From Mansonella perstans (Eukaryota > Nematoda > Chromadorea > Rhabditida > Onchocercidae), in assembly GCA_037074765.1 (NCBI GenBank), contig JBAMDO010000124.1:98557-162556 (forward strand): a DNA stretch of 64,000 nucleotides, read 5' to 3'. The translations under genes and the position numbers were made by a program. The stretch's first letter is position 1. Every line of letters begins with the position of its first letter. Below are positions 26,657-38,700 of this stretch, in pieces. The notes beneath the pieces are model-generated. The model worked only from the letters and a program-made list of their open reading frames with translations, did not search any database and was not told where the DNA came from.

Positions 26657-27254
26657 TGTTCACACAGAGTTTCTGACGGAGATAATACATTTTGTTATTA
26701 AAAGCAAAATGAATTAAATTTTTTATTTGATGATGAAATATGTCGTTAGTTTCATCAAACAGCACTTCAAATCATAGGAAAAAAAAACCAAACAAGTAGA
26801 TATGTATAATCTAGTACTGGTTATTTAATCCTGGCTAACATTCCAATACATTACATACTGCACTATTTCCTTGTTATTTCCTGGATGTTCGTTCTTCATA
26901 TGACGTATTCTCATTATATTTAGCTATACTGCCAAATCCATATAATCTTCATTTAGGTAAATTTTATTAGCTCGGGCGGTGGCTATTTTCTGTGTCTTCA
27001 ATCTTTCGAATACTTTTTTTCTCACGATCCGTCTATTAAAATTATTTCAAAAGATTTTCAAATATTTGATAAAAATTTGACTGCTTTAAGATTAATTAAT
27101 CTGTTCATAGCTAATGAAATTTTGTTCGTTTTATTTGGAATTGTTTTCGTTCACTTATCAATTTTTTCTCAACCACATATATAATTTTTAAATGATAATA
27201 TCAGTGATGATGCTGCGGTGGTTGAATATACTGAAATGCTTACCACCCTCTTCA

Positions 27255-27297
27255 GTGCGTGTGTGTGTGCGTATGTCTACGTGTCTATGTGTGTTGA
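27255..27297. repeat. GT-rich microsatellite
   Basis: An interrupted GT/GTGTAT-type run (GTGCGTGTGTGTGTGCGTAT and onward). A simple-sequence repeat with no coding sense. Confidence 0.7.
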
Positions 27298-28302
27298 TTT
27301 ATACAAAATATATTGTTATCACAGCTGATGTATGAATGGCCTAAAAGTGGTTCATAACGGATTCGGATTTTTTATTCATTTCATTCCATTCGCATACATT
27401 AATTTCTGATTTAAATAATATTAAAATACGAAGTGATGTTAAATAACTGATTGGGCATAATTTGACAATACTTGAAAGATTTATTATCACAGCGTTTACA
27501 GATGAGTTTTATCTTTTATCAATCATTATCGCCTCAAAGCATTCCGTCATATTGTTGGACTCATAGCTCGCGTTAGCTTTAAGGTCTCATTGCTAGTAGT
27601 AACTGCCGCCTGTTGCTTCGTTACATTCAAATTTAACAATTCGATCAGATTGTTTTACTATTTACAAAATCTCCCCAAAATTTTTCCATCCTTTCCTTTT
27701 TACGCTTCTTTCAAAATCCAATCTACTTATTTCAATGAATTGCTGCTGTAAATTTCTACAATCGTTCCATATGTTTCTCGTTGTTTCAGTCGACAAATAA
27801 TTGTTTTTTCGAAATGGATATCGTAATTGTTGCTTCTAAAGGTATTGATTGACTAATTATTAGTTTCATTCTTAACATAATATGATACGATACCATAATA
27901 ATGGAGCAGTTAAGAAGATTTAGATAATCGGACTCATTGTCCTTGATTATCTGTCCGGATGTTATTGCTTGACTGCGTGGTCCAGAATATATTTGTCAAT
28001 TACTAGTTTTCATTTTATCGTTTTTTGTTTTGTTTCTTGTTTTTTTTTCTTTTAATCGCCACATCAATCGTTTATATAAAGCATTCATATGTTTGTTTTC
28101 AGCTATATATCATATACTGGGCTCAATAATTAATCAGCAAATTTTCTTGATTTATATGGCTGAATTATGCTCGATGAGTGTTACAAATCTCAACCAATAA
28201 TTTCACAAAAATTTGCGATTTCATTAAACATACATCATAATTTGACGTATGTTTCTATCTTCTTCTTTGCGCCAACAGTAATTATCAGAATGTCACCAAT
28301 CA

Positions 28303-30695
28303 ATGGATACTACAGTTGATCGGAGTGATGCAGTCAAAAGAGAAAATGACCCGCTGATTGATTTATCGAAAGGCTGTAGAGGTAATTAATCAATGCAGTT
28401 GAATTTGTTAAATAACTGTACCAGATCATTTTTCAGTAGCATCAGTAGCATTAATACAAAAAAAGGGTTGATAATATTTATTTAGTTTTTTGTCCAGTAT
28501 TTTCTTTGTTTTTATTTCACTGAACACCTAAATTAAAATCATAATTCATTGCATTAAAATAAATTAAGAATAAATTATGCCTTAATTAGCATATTTCTTA
28601 TAATTGTTGTATTTCATGTCATCCTTTCTTTACTAATTTTCATTTTTGTTGCTAATTATTGGCTGTTTGTTTTACTATTCCGGTTGTTCATGAACTATCA
28701 ACATAAACATTGAGTAGCTCATTTATTGTTGCTGCTAATGCTTCTTATTATTGTTGTTGATCATTTCATGAGCAAAATTGACAACCACACTTAATCGTAA
28801 TTATATCACTTTAATTTAAATCTTTATTATTTAATTTGACTGGAATATTTTAAAACTTCCTTTGAATATTATGTTTCCCGCAAATATAAACTTTAAATCA
28901 AGCTTCATGTGAATCATCAGTCAGATACCTATCCCGCACAATTAGATTAATTAGTGAATTAATTAAGAGTCATCTTTTGAATTGGAGCTTTCGACAGCTT
29001 TCAACACATTTTTTTCGGAAGTTTTTATGTTAGTTTAGTTCAAATGTAGTTCCCAATCTTCAAATTTGCGGCAGAAAAAACTTTTTTGAGTCAAGGTCGT
29101 AATTTTTCTCAAGTTACATCACTTGGGTATTTGTGTCCTGACTGCTTTTTAATCATTCTAAGAATTAGCAATTAATTTTGACGGATTGGAAGTTAATTTT
29201 TACAGGTAGCATATGTTTCAAAAGTGAGGAAAACTGAAAGCAAGTTAAACTTATTGCAATCTTTTTTACGTTTATATTTGTTTCTTTTCAAAGTTATTGA
29301 ACATTTTGAAACATTTCATCATTTTATCTTTTTTGTGATAAATTTCTCTTCTATTAAATTTAGTAATGGGTTTGTAATTTTGTAAAGACTTATTGTCAAA
29401 TAAACTTTTTGACCTGCTTAGCATATATAGGAAGAAGCATTAATGCTCATCAGATTTGAATTTGTTTGAATTCATCATTTCATTAATTATGCAGTAAAAA
29501 ACAAAAAAGGCTAAATATCTTGTTAATTAATAAACATATGAACTTTATTAAAAATGCATTGAAACTTGATCAGTTAATAAGAAAATTATGAAACAAAATT
29601 CTAACACTTTTAAATGGCTAAATAGCTTGGGCTGATTAGATCATAATAATTAAAACAAAAATTGAAAGATGATAGGAATCATCTCTAAAGCAACTGCCGC
29701 CTATTTTTATTACTTTTTGCATTTTTTATCATTTTTTCTTGTGTGACATAAGGAAGCAAGTAATATTATAATATATAATGATGCAATTAAATGCTTAAAT
29801 ATGCATCATTTTTTAAATATAAAACTGCTTTCCGTTTTTTTGCGCAATTTTGATGAAATTTTCAGTCAGAAAATGTCAATGTTTCTTTGTGTCAAATTTT
29901 TTCTATGACAAATGATTTTTAATTCTATAACTGCAACTTCTTTTCAATTTTCTTATTTCTTTTTCATCTTTCGATCCTCTAACTTTCGAAAAAATTAAAA
30001 GTTTTATATGTGATCTTAGCCCACTGCATATTAATTTATCTTTCGAGAATTATACGTGGGGTTCTGATTAATGATAGGCGATACGCTTTGGATAATATTG
30101 GAAATCAGTGTTGATAGTATTCATGAAATTTTATTATTTTCATTCAAATCAATAAATATCATAATAACTTTTGAATACTAAAACAAAGAAGGGAATGTAT
30201 AATTGTATGTTATTATGTTATTGTTTAAATTTATGTTGGCAATATAATCTTTGACGAATTGCGGATATTCATAGTACCAATCACGACATTATGCTTCACT
30301 TTGTAGGGAAATTTCACTTACATCATACTTCATATTTCGTAGATCAGTAAGAACTTTGTACATGTTATTCGTGAAACAGTTCTAAAATGCTCTACGTATC
30401 AGTAAAATCATTCTGAAGTTAAACTGATTTTCTTTTGGAATTAAACTTTGAATTACTAGTTGGATTATTATCACTAACATGTTGCAATTCTATTATTAGC
30501 ATTAAATTGAGACATTCGCAAATATATCTTATTAAGTTTCAGTTTGAAATATGGTATTAAAATATTTGAAATATAATAATTAACGAAAATGTAATTTTAT
30601 TACATAAATCAATAACAGAGAAGGGTTTTGCCGACATTGACTTGCGAATGACAAAAGATCATTCGTCATCATCGCAAAAGAAGTTGCAATTCTGA
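28303..30695 (+). CDS. Candidate two-exon small protein (51 aa), unknown
   Basis: Exon 1, 28303-28381, starts at an ATG (MDTTVDRSDAVKRENDPL, then IDLSKGCR) and runs into a donor G|GTAATT. Exon 2, 30619-30695, follows an AACAG acceptor, joins in phase (G|AG gives Glu) and continues EKGFADIDLRMTKDHSSSSQ to a TGA. The joined frame is 156 nt. Composition is hydrophilic and charged, unlike the Phe/Ile/Lys-rich noise frames around it, and G+C is raised in both exons. No signal peptide or membrane segment is seen. The intron of 2.2 kb is long, and other exons could lie between or beyond. No family recognised. A real protein is plausible but unproven. Confidence 0.35.
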
Positions 30696-30728
30696 CGCAT
30701 AACGTAGATTGTTCATTTTGCTGCCTAG

Positions 30729-30857
30729 GAATCGACTATTCTTACGAATGGCGGTATTGTTAGAATTAATATCAAAATTAATAAATGGTCAAGAAAGGGC
30801 GTGCTACAATTGAGAAAAGTGGCGGTGATGCAAGAGAATCCTAAAATTACCATGTAA
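30729..30857 (+). other. 43-codon open stretch after a splice-acceptor-like site
   Basis: Following CTGCCTAG at 30721-30728 the phase-0 frame stays open for 42 codons (ESTILTNGGIVRINIKIN and onward, basic, ending KITM) and then a TAA. It lies just downstream of the second exon of the small-protein candidate, but the phases do not join. It may be a terminal exon of another transcript, or chance. Confidence 0.2.
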
Positions 30858-31788
30858 TTCTAGGGGTGTCTCAAAAAATTAGAAATTGAATTGTCGTCGT
30901 AATTGTGAACGAAAAATTTTGAGAAACAAAGTGAAAATTTTTCAAATATATTATACATCCATAGGATAATTAATTTTCTTTTGAGTTCACGAAAGATACT
31001 GGAATTTTGGGAGCCTCCTTAACCCGACACTTTTTCCGTTAGAATTCGGTAAGAATTGATGAGTAATATTCAATAATAATTGATCCGTGATAACATATTT
31101 GCGACCGGTAAAATAAGCTTTGACATCGAAAACATATGACCGCTAATTCTTAATTTGCCATGTTTTTTCCACCTTTGTTTCATCTAGAAATTTTATAGAT
31201 TTGTCAAATTTATTAACTTAAAATTAGTTATCATGCAATGAGACTGTAGCTAATATTAGTGCGAGTTTACTTTTAGCAGTGATACTAATGCAAGATACCG
31301 TGGTCAAGCATAAACAAGGATGAAATTTATGATATAACGAGTTTCATTATACATTATTACTATGTATAATGAAACTATTAAGCAAAAACAATATCCTGCT
31401 ATGATAGTAAATCGAAAAAAAAAATCTAATTTGTAGATAGAAAGAACGGAATTCCAAAATATTTCTTTGCACAGAAAAAAGTTTTTCTGATCGAATGAAA
31501 TAGCAAAGAGATTTTTTTGATTTATTAAAGGTATGCACTGCGATAGAATTATGCTAGAAAAATTTTTAATCAAAAAAGTAAAAACACAAAATAAGTTTAA
31601 AGTTTTACAAAAAACAAACATGGAATTTCTTCTAAAATATTAATAAGCACTGCATAGGCTGCCAAATAGAATTCGATAAGTTTTTCGGTAACCGGAAATA
31701 TTAACCGGTACCGGAACTTTAATTTTGCTTTTTGGAACACCAGACGTAGTCGATTTACCATTTATTGTTAATATTAGCATAACAAATT

Positions 31789-31989
31789 ATGACGCGTGAC
31801 ATTTCGTATCCGTCTAAATTAATTAAACGCTACGCGGAAGATGTATGTGATGCATTATTAGGGTATATTTATAAATCAAATTTATATAAAATCCTGCGAA
31901 CGCATCACATCATAATTCCAAAAATTGCCAGGAGTTGTGAAAAAGTAGAAATTGAGATTGTGAAGAACATGCTGCGATATGTAACCTGA
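31789..31989 (+). CDS. Hypothetical 66-aa open frame
   Basis: ATG-initiated frame with an in-frame stop three codons upstream. Codon use and composition look like coding sequence: MTRDISYPSKLIKRYAEDV, then a helical stretch with alternating charged and hydrophobic residues. There is no signal peptide or membrane segment, no recognised family and no obvious splice partner. G+C is higher than in the flanks. Either a small single-exon gene, a terminal exon, or a remnant of something larger. Confidence 0.3.
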   Translation: MTRDISYPSKLIKRYAEDVCDALLGYIYKSNLYKILRTHHIIIPKIARSCEKVEIEIVKNMLRYVT

Positions 31990-34245
31990 AAGCATAAATG
32001 ACATAAAACACGTCCCCGAAAGCAATATTATAGAAAGAGTATTCTAGCATTCTAGTACAAACACTCTTACTGAAAAGCTTAAAAAATTATTGTTTATTTA
32101 ATTCTTGCATATATTCAATCGTTCAAAGTGTTAATTTATTACAAATTCCGGCTAAGGAACTTGAAGAACTGTTTGCAGTCATTTTTCGTTTGATGCAAAT
32201 TTTGTTTCTTTAATAAGTAAATATTTTTCTTAATGTTTTTTCGCTTTCTTTTTATAAATCTAAAATGGTCCAAATAAACTGAATAGAGATGTTATACACA
32301 AAGATAATTTAATTGCACAGGCAATTCGAATACCAAGTAATACTGATTTATTGATTTCATGTAGTAGTTCAACTTACTGTAATGAATCAGTAACCATTCC
32401 GCAAGAATTTGTTTTATCATGTGCAATAATAATTAATGTCAACGATGTCTTGATGACGCAAGAAATGTTTTCTGAAGTAATGTTTTCAGTCATTCACATG
32501 AATTAATTCCAGCTCAATCCTAAGACGTAACATTGTTAAAAATAACGTTGACAACAAAATTTTATATAAATACTTCACGGCTTACATTTTTAAAAGTTAT
32601 TAGTTTTTGTTAAGTAAAAGGACTTAAAATATCAATTAGTTTTTGACTTTTGTTTTTCAACACGTCAACTGTCCTTGCTATCATTGGAAAATTTTAGTGC
32701 AAACTTTTTCTTGCGACCCTTAATTAACTACTATAAAAAATTTGACTCAAAATCAATAATATAACTATTTGCAATCTGAAATAGCTATTAGCGCTTGCTT
32801 AACAAGTCGAAACTACAAAACCAAAATTTTGCAATCAATTTCAATTGCAAAAAAGTAAGAGCATTCAATTTTCTTAAACACATCTATAAAATATTATTCA
32901 GTTCGCTTTGATTGCATTGAAATAAAAGTAAGTACTAAAAATAACAAAATTAACGAAACCAATAATTTTATTGTCATTTACAGTTAAAAGACTTGATTAT
33001 TTATGATGTTTTTGATTTCAAAACGAATGAAACAATCAAATCATTTACTTCAATTGCAATGCACTTTTGTAAAACAAGCCAACAAGAGATCATGAATTTC
33101 ACTTCAAATTTGTCAAATTATTTGCAAAGATAAAAATCAAAGTTTTTTCAATGAATGCTTTGTAAACTGCTTTTTCAAATTTCTTATCAGTAAAATATTC
33201 TTTTTGCAAAAACAGAAAAGAAAAAAGTGAAAATTCTAATTAACAATTTTTTTGTATCATCATTGATGATGCAAGTGCTAACAAACAATTTAGTGGAAGA
33301 AGTAGGAATATAAACATTTTCCCCCTTCTCCGCTCGCTTAACAAAAATACCAGTTTTCATTACTTGTGAAAGCAGTTTTTCTTCTGTTATGTCATACGAA
33401 TAGCAATAGCAAAAATTATTTACCTATTTTAGAGAGGTCGAAAAAATTTCGCACCTTTATTTGCTGCTTGGAAATTAGTAATTTTCATTGGAATTAAAAG
33501 TGATTAAGATTTGAAGAATCTTATTTTAATGTCTTTTTTCCCTTTCGCTAGCGCTTTCAATTTCTATAAAATAAATAAAGGAAATAAATTGATTCGAACA
33601 TTTATTTTAGAGATGTGGTTAAGAAAATTAAATGCTTTACTGAGTAAATTAATGGAACTTTAAAATTAGAAAAGCGTTTTATTATTTAACTTGTTATGCA
33701 AATTTTGCAAACTTTACTCCGATCAAAAAATTCAGCTATTTAATTCAATCATCCATTAATTTGAAATTACGACAGTAAATCTAGTGTCTTACGAATCTGT
33801 TAATATTTCAATTCTTTTAAGAAAGAGATGATAACATTCAAAGATGCTTGTGAAGATTAGATTTTACATGCTTGTATTTATCTGCTATTGAAATTTTATT
33901 GCAATAAAAATCAAATTCAAAAATTTTTCCATATTTTTTGAAACAAAGAAACTTGTAGTGCAGTTAGTTGTGAAGAAAAGCTTATTTTATTTTAGAAAGA
34001 ATGGTGATGAATCTAAAGAAGCTAAAATTTGAGGTGTAAGAAATAAGTTCTACAAAAAATCCTTCAAGAAAATTTTACAGCTTATCAAAAAAGCAGAAAT
34101 TCAACTTTAACCGCTATACAGCTTTTTCTTTCTAAATGTTTTGATAAAATAGTCGAAAAATTATAATCCAGTACAAAAATTATCTATTCAAATTTTCATT
34201 AAATCTAAAAAAAATTATTTCTGCTTTTTGTAAAAATCATAGCAA

Positions 34246-34368
34246 ATGGCGATGGGAAACGACATGTTAACGGTTACCCCAAATATTGATGAACGAATGA
34301 ACCGGCTAAGGTTTGGGCCATTTTGTTTCTATTCCTTTACGTATCAAACAGCACAAGTCTATCCGTGA
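34246..34368 (+). other. 40-codon coding-like open frame, possible first exon
   Basis: ATG-initiated frame (MAMGNDMLTVTPNIDERM, then NRLRFGPF) in a GC-richer patch 1.4 kb upstream of the unc-93-like gene. An internal AG|GTTTGG could act as a donor after the NRL/R codon; an acceptor at 34653 (CACAG) would then continue in phase for about 12 codons. It does not join in frame to the unc-93-like start exon because stops intervene. Unknown; weak evidence. Confidence 0.22.
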
Positions 34369-35679
34369 AGCTTCGCAGCTTCATTCCGTCCAACTCATCC
34401 AGAAATAAGTAAACACTATAACTAATATTTCCAGTTAGAAAATAATCCGATTAACAAAAAAAACCTTTTTTGTTACCATTTTTTATCCTCAGTCGCTTTG
34501 TTCTCATTCTTTCTAAATCTTTTATTTCAAAAAAATTTCCGCTTTCATAAGAGCGCTACTTTTTTTCTCCCGAATTTCTTAAGTTTTCAATATGACATTT
34601 CACATTTTTTTTCCAGAATCTATCCTCGTTTATTCTCTATCATACAATCACAGTTACCTCAATCATCTGAATCATGCACTACGGAAATGGTAAAGATGCA
34701 GGGTGTGGAAATTTTTCTGATTTACGACCGTTAATTAATGTTTGAAATAGAGCCATTTTTAAAAATAATTTTCATTTTTTTGCAAGGTAACCGCAGCAAT
34801 TAAGTTGGGATTGAAGACTAATGTAAATTAAGCAAAGAAAGATAAGCGATCATCACCGTTATAAAAAAGTTTGAAAAAACATTTTTGATGAATTATTTTT
34901 GAAAAGGTTGCAAACTGAAATCATGTGAAGTTATCATTGTCATTTGTCATTTGTTAAATTATCATTTGAATATCTTTCCAAGATTAAATGAATGATAATG
35001 TTAAGAAAAGAGATAACAATAGTAGAAATAAGGATTCTTATAATAAGTTCATTTACATAAAACTTGAGTGGCTAAATCATCTAAGATTCTTTAATTTGTT
35101 GTGACAGGATTTTTTTCTTTCATAGTTTCAATTCTCGAAACTAATTAGATTTTATCAGCGATTGTTCTGATGCGAGTCGCACTCGATTATATGGCTTTTG
35201 CTCTCCCTCCCCTCTGATTGATTTACTTCCTCCTTGATTTTTTTGGGAATGTTTTTAACCTTCCATAGAGAATTGTTTGGTTTCTCCTTCCTTTGATTTC
35301 ATTATTATTTACAAAAGTCTTCTTATGTTTTTGATATTTTGGGAATGAGTTGATTAAGCATGTAAAATAAGTATAAGTATAACATTTCTCACTGAAGAGG
35401 CCTTTAGATGAAATTTTTGAAAAAAGAAATTGGTATGGTAAGTTGAAGACGACTTTTTCAAGAAATTATTTCATTGCAAAATTGTTTATTAAATTCTCAC
35501 AGTTTTTTCCATTTCAATGACGAATTATTTTTCCTGTCTCTGGGAAAACATTGCAGTATCAAAAAAAGCAATATTAATTGACTGTTACAATATGCAAAAA
35601 GCGATTTGATTATTCAAAGCTGAAAAGCAATATTTCTTAAAATAATATTTCTTAATGGAAAATTTTAAATAATTTTTTC

Positions 35680-35726
35680 AATTTACAGATCTAAAATTGT
35701 ATTAGAACATCTTGTAACTGAACCAA
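35680..35726 (+). promoter_or_regulatory. Probable trans-splice acceptor and 5' UTR of the unc-93-like gene
   Basis: TTTACAG ends at 35687; the leader of 39 nt carries stops in the main frame, so translation should begin at the ATG at 35727. Confidence 0.45.
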
Positions 35727-38700
35727 ATGACAAACAAACTTTATACCAAAATTGGTTTAAATTCTGAATTACCATGCGTGATTATGTTTGGTGTGGCATT
35801 TATGTTAGTATTTGCTGGCTTCGACACCCAAGCTTATATCACTGAGACGGCCTTACAGTCTGTATCAATCGAATATCCTGGTCGAATATCTGCGCATGCG
35901 GGATATTATGGGTAAATTTAGATACGGTTTATCATTTCAATCTTCTGTTAAATTGCTAAATTTTGACAAAACAAACTCATTTATCCTAATAAAATAAGAA
36001 ATAAGCGCAGACAAAAATCTTAAGCTAAAATTAATCTATTTAAAATTTCATTTCTTTTATAAAAAACTCGGTCGAAAAAATGACTGACAAATAAAGTAAG
36101 GAACATTTAATGATTGATTAGATAATAAATGTCATTTTAACTAGTAAAATATTATTCTGTATCACACAACACTTCGATCAAAATTAACTGCTTGAAATTA
36201 TTCAATAAAGGAATTAATGAATCTCTTAATGTCTTTCAAAAGAAAATTAGCAAAAAAAAACATGAAAATTACAAGTGAATAATTTAGGATGTGCATAACG
36301 TATTTTACTTTTACGTTATCAACATTTATTACGCCACTTGTGGTCAGTTATTTGAGTGCTAAATGGACAATGTTCTTAGCAAGCACATTTTATACGACGT
36401 TTATGATTACTTTTATGCTTGTCAACAGTTATGCCTTTTATATGTCATCTGCCTTGATGGGCCTTGCAGCAGCTCGTAAGTATTTTCAAATATATTCAAT
36501 ATTATAGGATTCAAATATTTTAAACTATGTTATTAATTTGTATTAATTATTGCGAACTGGAGCATTAATTAAATATTCCGTCTTTGTTATTTTTTTATTC
36601 ACTATCTAATAATAATATTTTTTGATAATAAAAACAGCTATTTGTAGTATCTGCTTTCTTTTTTTGGAGTAACAGCGTAACTTACGAGACGTGAACAATT
36701 GCAATTGCAGTTATTTGGACCGGTCATGGTGTTTACATGAAAGAAATAACAACATCTGGCAATGAATCACGAAATAGCGGTCTTCATTGGGGCATCAATT
36801 TTATCGGGTTTAAACATTATTTTTGTTTTCTAATAAGAGAACTAAAATTGAAATCTTTTATTAAAAACATTTTATTGCCAATGTAATGAAAATGAAAAAA
36901 GAAGACAGTTGATGTCACATACAACTACTGTAGTTTCCCCAAAATTGCATGTAACACGCTGTTATTGATAATAAACGTGATATTGATGTATATAACCGTA
37001 AATATGCATACTCAATTTCTATTTTAATCGGATTTTTCTTTTTTTTGTTTATAAATGTTTGAGAATTGCAATGGCTCTAAGCAGCACCATACATACGTGA
37101 TCTTATGTGTCACTACAACAGCTGCATTTAATTTTACAAAACGTCATATATTTTTCAGACTAATCTTCGGAGGTATACTATTACTTGTGATATTTAATAA
37201 AACTGGTGAAGCGCAAACGATATCAATGGAACTAATCAGGTGATTATCCATAATTTTTTTAACAAAAAAAGTATTTATTTAATAGAAATTGTCAACTTTA
37301 TTAAGAAAAACTGATAGTTTGGAAATTTACCTCAAACAGTTCTAAAGCCAATTCTAGAAATATCTGAGAAGCAATATTTTTGTCACTTTCGGCTTTCACA
37401 TTTTTTCCAACATTTCCGGTTCCGATTTTAGTTCCTTTAAATGCACAACTAATTATTAAGGTTGTTTTAGGATTTCAGTTCGCAAGAAAATATGCTTCAA
37501 CAGTTGCATTTTCTTTTTGAATTATCAGCTACTAGCCATATCTTTAATCAAACGTACCCAATAATCCGACCTGATTTATAATTTGGAATATAACTATCTT
37601 GCATTCTCAAAACTACCGAAAGAATCTTTTTATTTTGTGCCTTAATGTGGAAGAGTACCCAATTTTTCTGCAATCTTTGATACTACGTCCATATTCAAAT
37701 GATGATGAACTGATAACCTTAAATGGGCTCGACAACTAGAATACTTCTACCTTAAATGAAATGCCGGTACAGAAATATTTACGGGAAAGTTCGCTCTTTC
37801 CGGGAGGCTTCTCATTTCACTAATTTAATTTGAATGATAAAATCGTATAAAAAATAAATGACGCTATCTTTTCCAAGAAGTTCAACTCACAAATAATTAT
37901 CAATTACAAATATGAAACGGAAGATTTAATTCATACTGTCGAACGGATTATCTGAAAGAGAAATCCTTGCATATATTGGAAGTATTGTGAAATTTAGTGA
38001 ACATGTGCTCACAATAATATTTGTTTAAATTTCAAAATTTGAAATAATTTATGCTTGTTACAGATCAATAACGACGATTGCTTTATAATTACGAATAAAT
38101 TTAAATTATTTGTTTATATTTATGAAATATTGACAGATATATATTTGGTGGATTATCAGTGCTTACGATTTTATCGAATATTTTTTTCTTATTGCTACCC
38201 AATCATTCCAATCGATCAGTAACAAAACGTGACGGCTTCTTAACAACCATAAGTAAATTGCTCGAATTATTATAAATCTAACAAACCAGTGAGCAAAATG
38301 ATTAACTAATTAATTAATTGATGTTGTTTCATTTGCTTTTATAATTCTTAAACGATCTATAGTTGCTTCCAGTAGGATCAATTCGGATATCTTTATTGGT
38401 CAATTAAAAGTAATATCGGCTTAGTTAATTCTGAAATTCCGAAAAGATTTGCTTAATTGCTATTTGAGCTATCAAAAATTTCTTGTGGAAAAAGCTGAAA
38501 GGGAATTCATAAAAGGATGAAATTATTTATTTTAACAAAGTATTTAAATTTTGGCAAGTTTTTGTGAAAAGCATATTTAATCTTATTTTCTTAATTCCTA
38601 GTTTCAAAAAAGAAAATACGTCCTGAAATTTCCAGGAAAAAGTATACTGCTACTTACCGACATAAAGGTATATCTGTTAGCTGTGTGTTTTATGTTTATG

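Larger units (their letters stand above)
24561..28302. other. Intergenic DNA, ankyrin gene to the candidate small peptide gene
   Basis: AT-rich, with frames of simple Phe/Leu/Ser/Ile composition only. It contains a GT-rich microsatellite near 27.26 kb, a small perfect hairpin at 26614-26656 and a slightly GC-richer patch at 27540-27620 that may be promoter DNA. I see no supported gene. Confidence 0.45.
30858..35687. other. Intergenic DNA upstream of the unc-93-like gene
   Basis: Apart from the two short coding-like frames at 31789 and 34246 this is AT-rich DNA without supported genes. A short palindromic cluster built on CCGGTACCGG occurs near 31.7 kb. Confidence 0.4.

Noticed and set aside
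31304..31621. 105-codon minus-strand hydrophobic frame (Phe/Ile/Leu/Tyr)
   Set aside because: Hydrophobic frames arise readily from T-rich DNA; no charged flanks, family motif or exon borders support a membrane protein.
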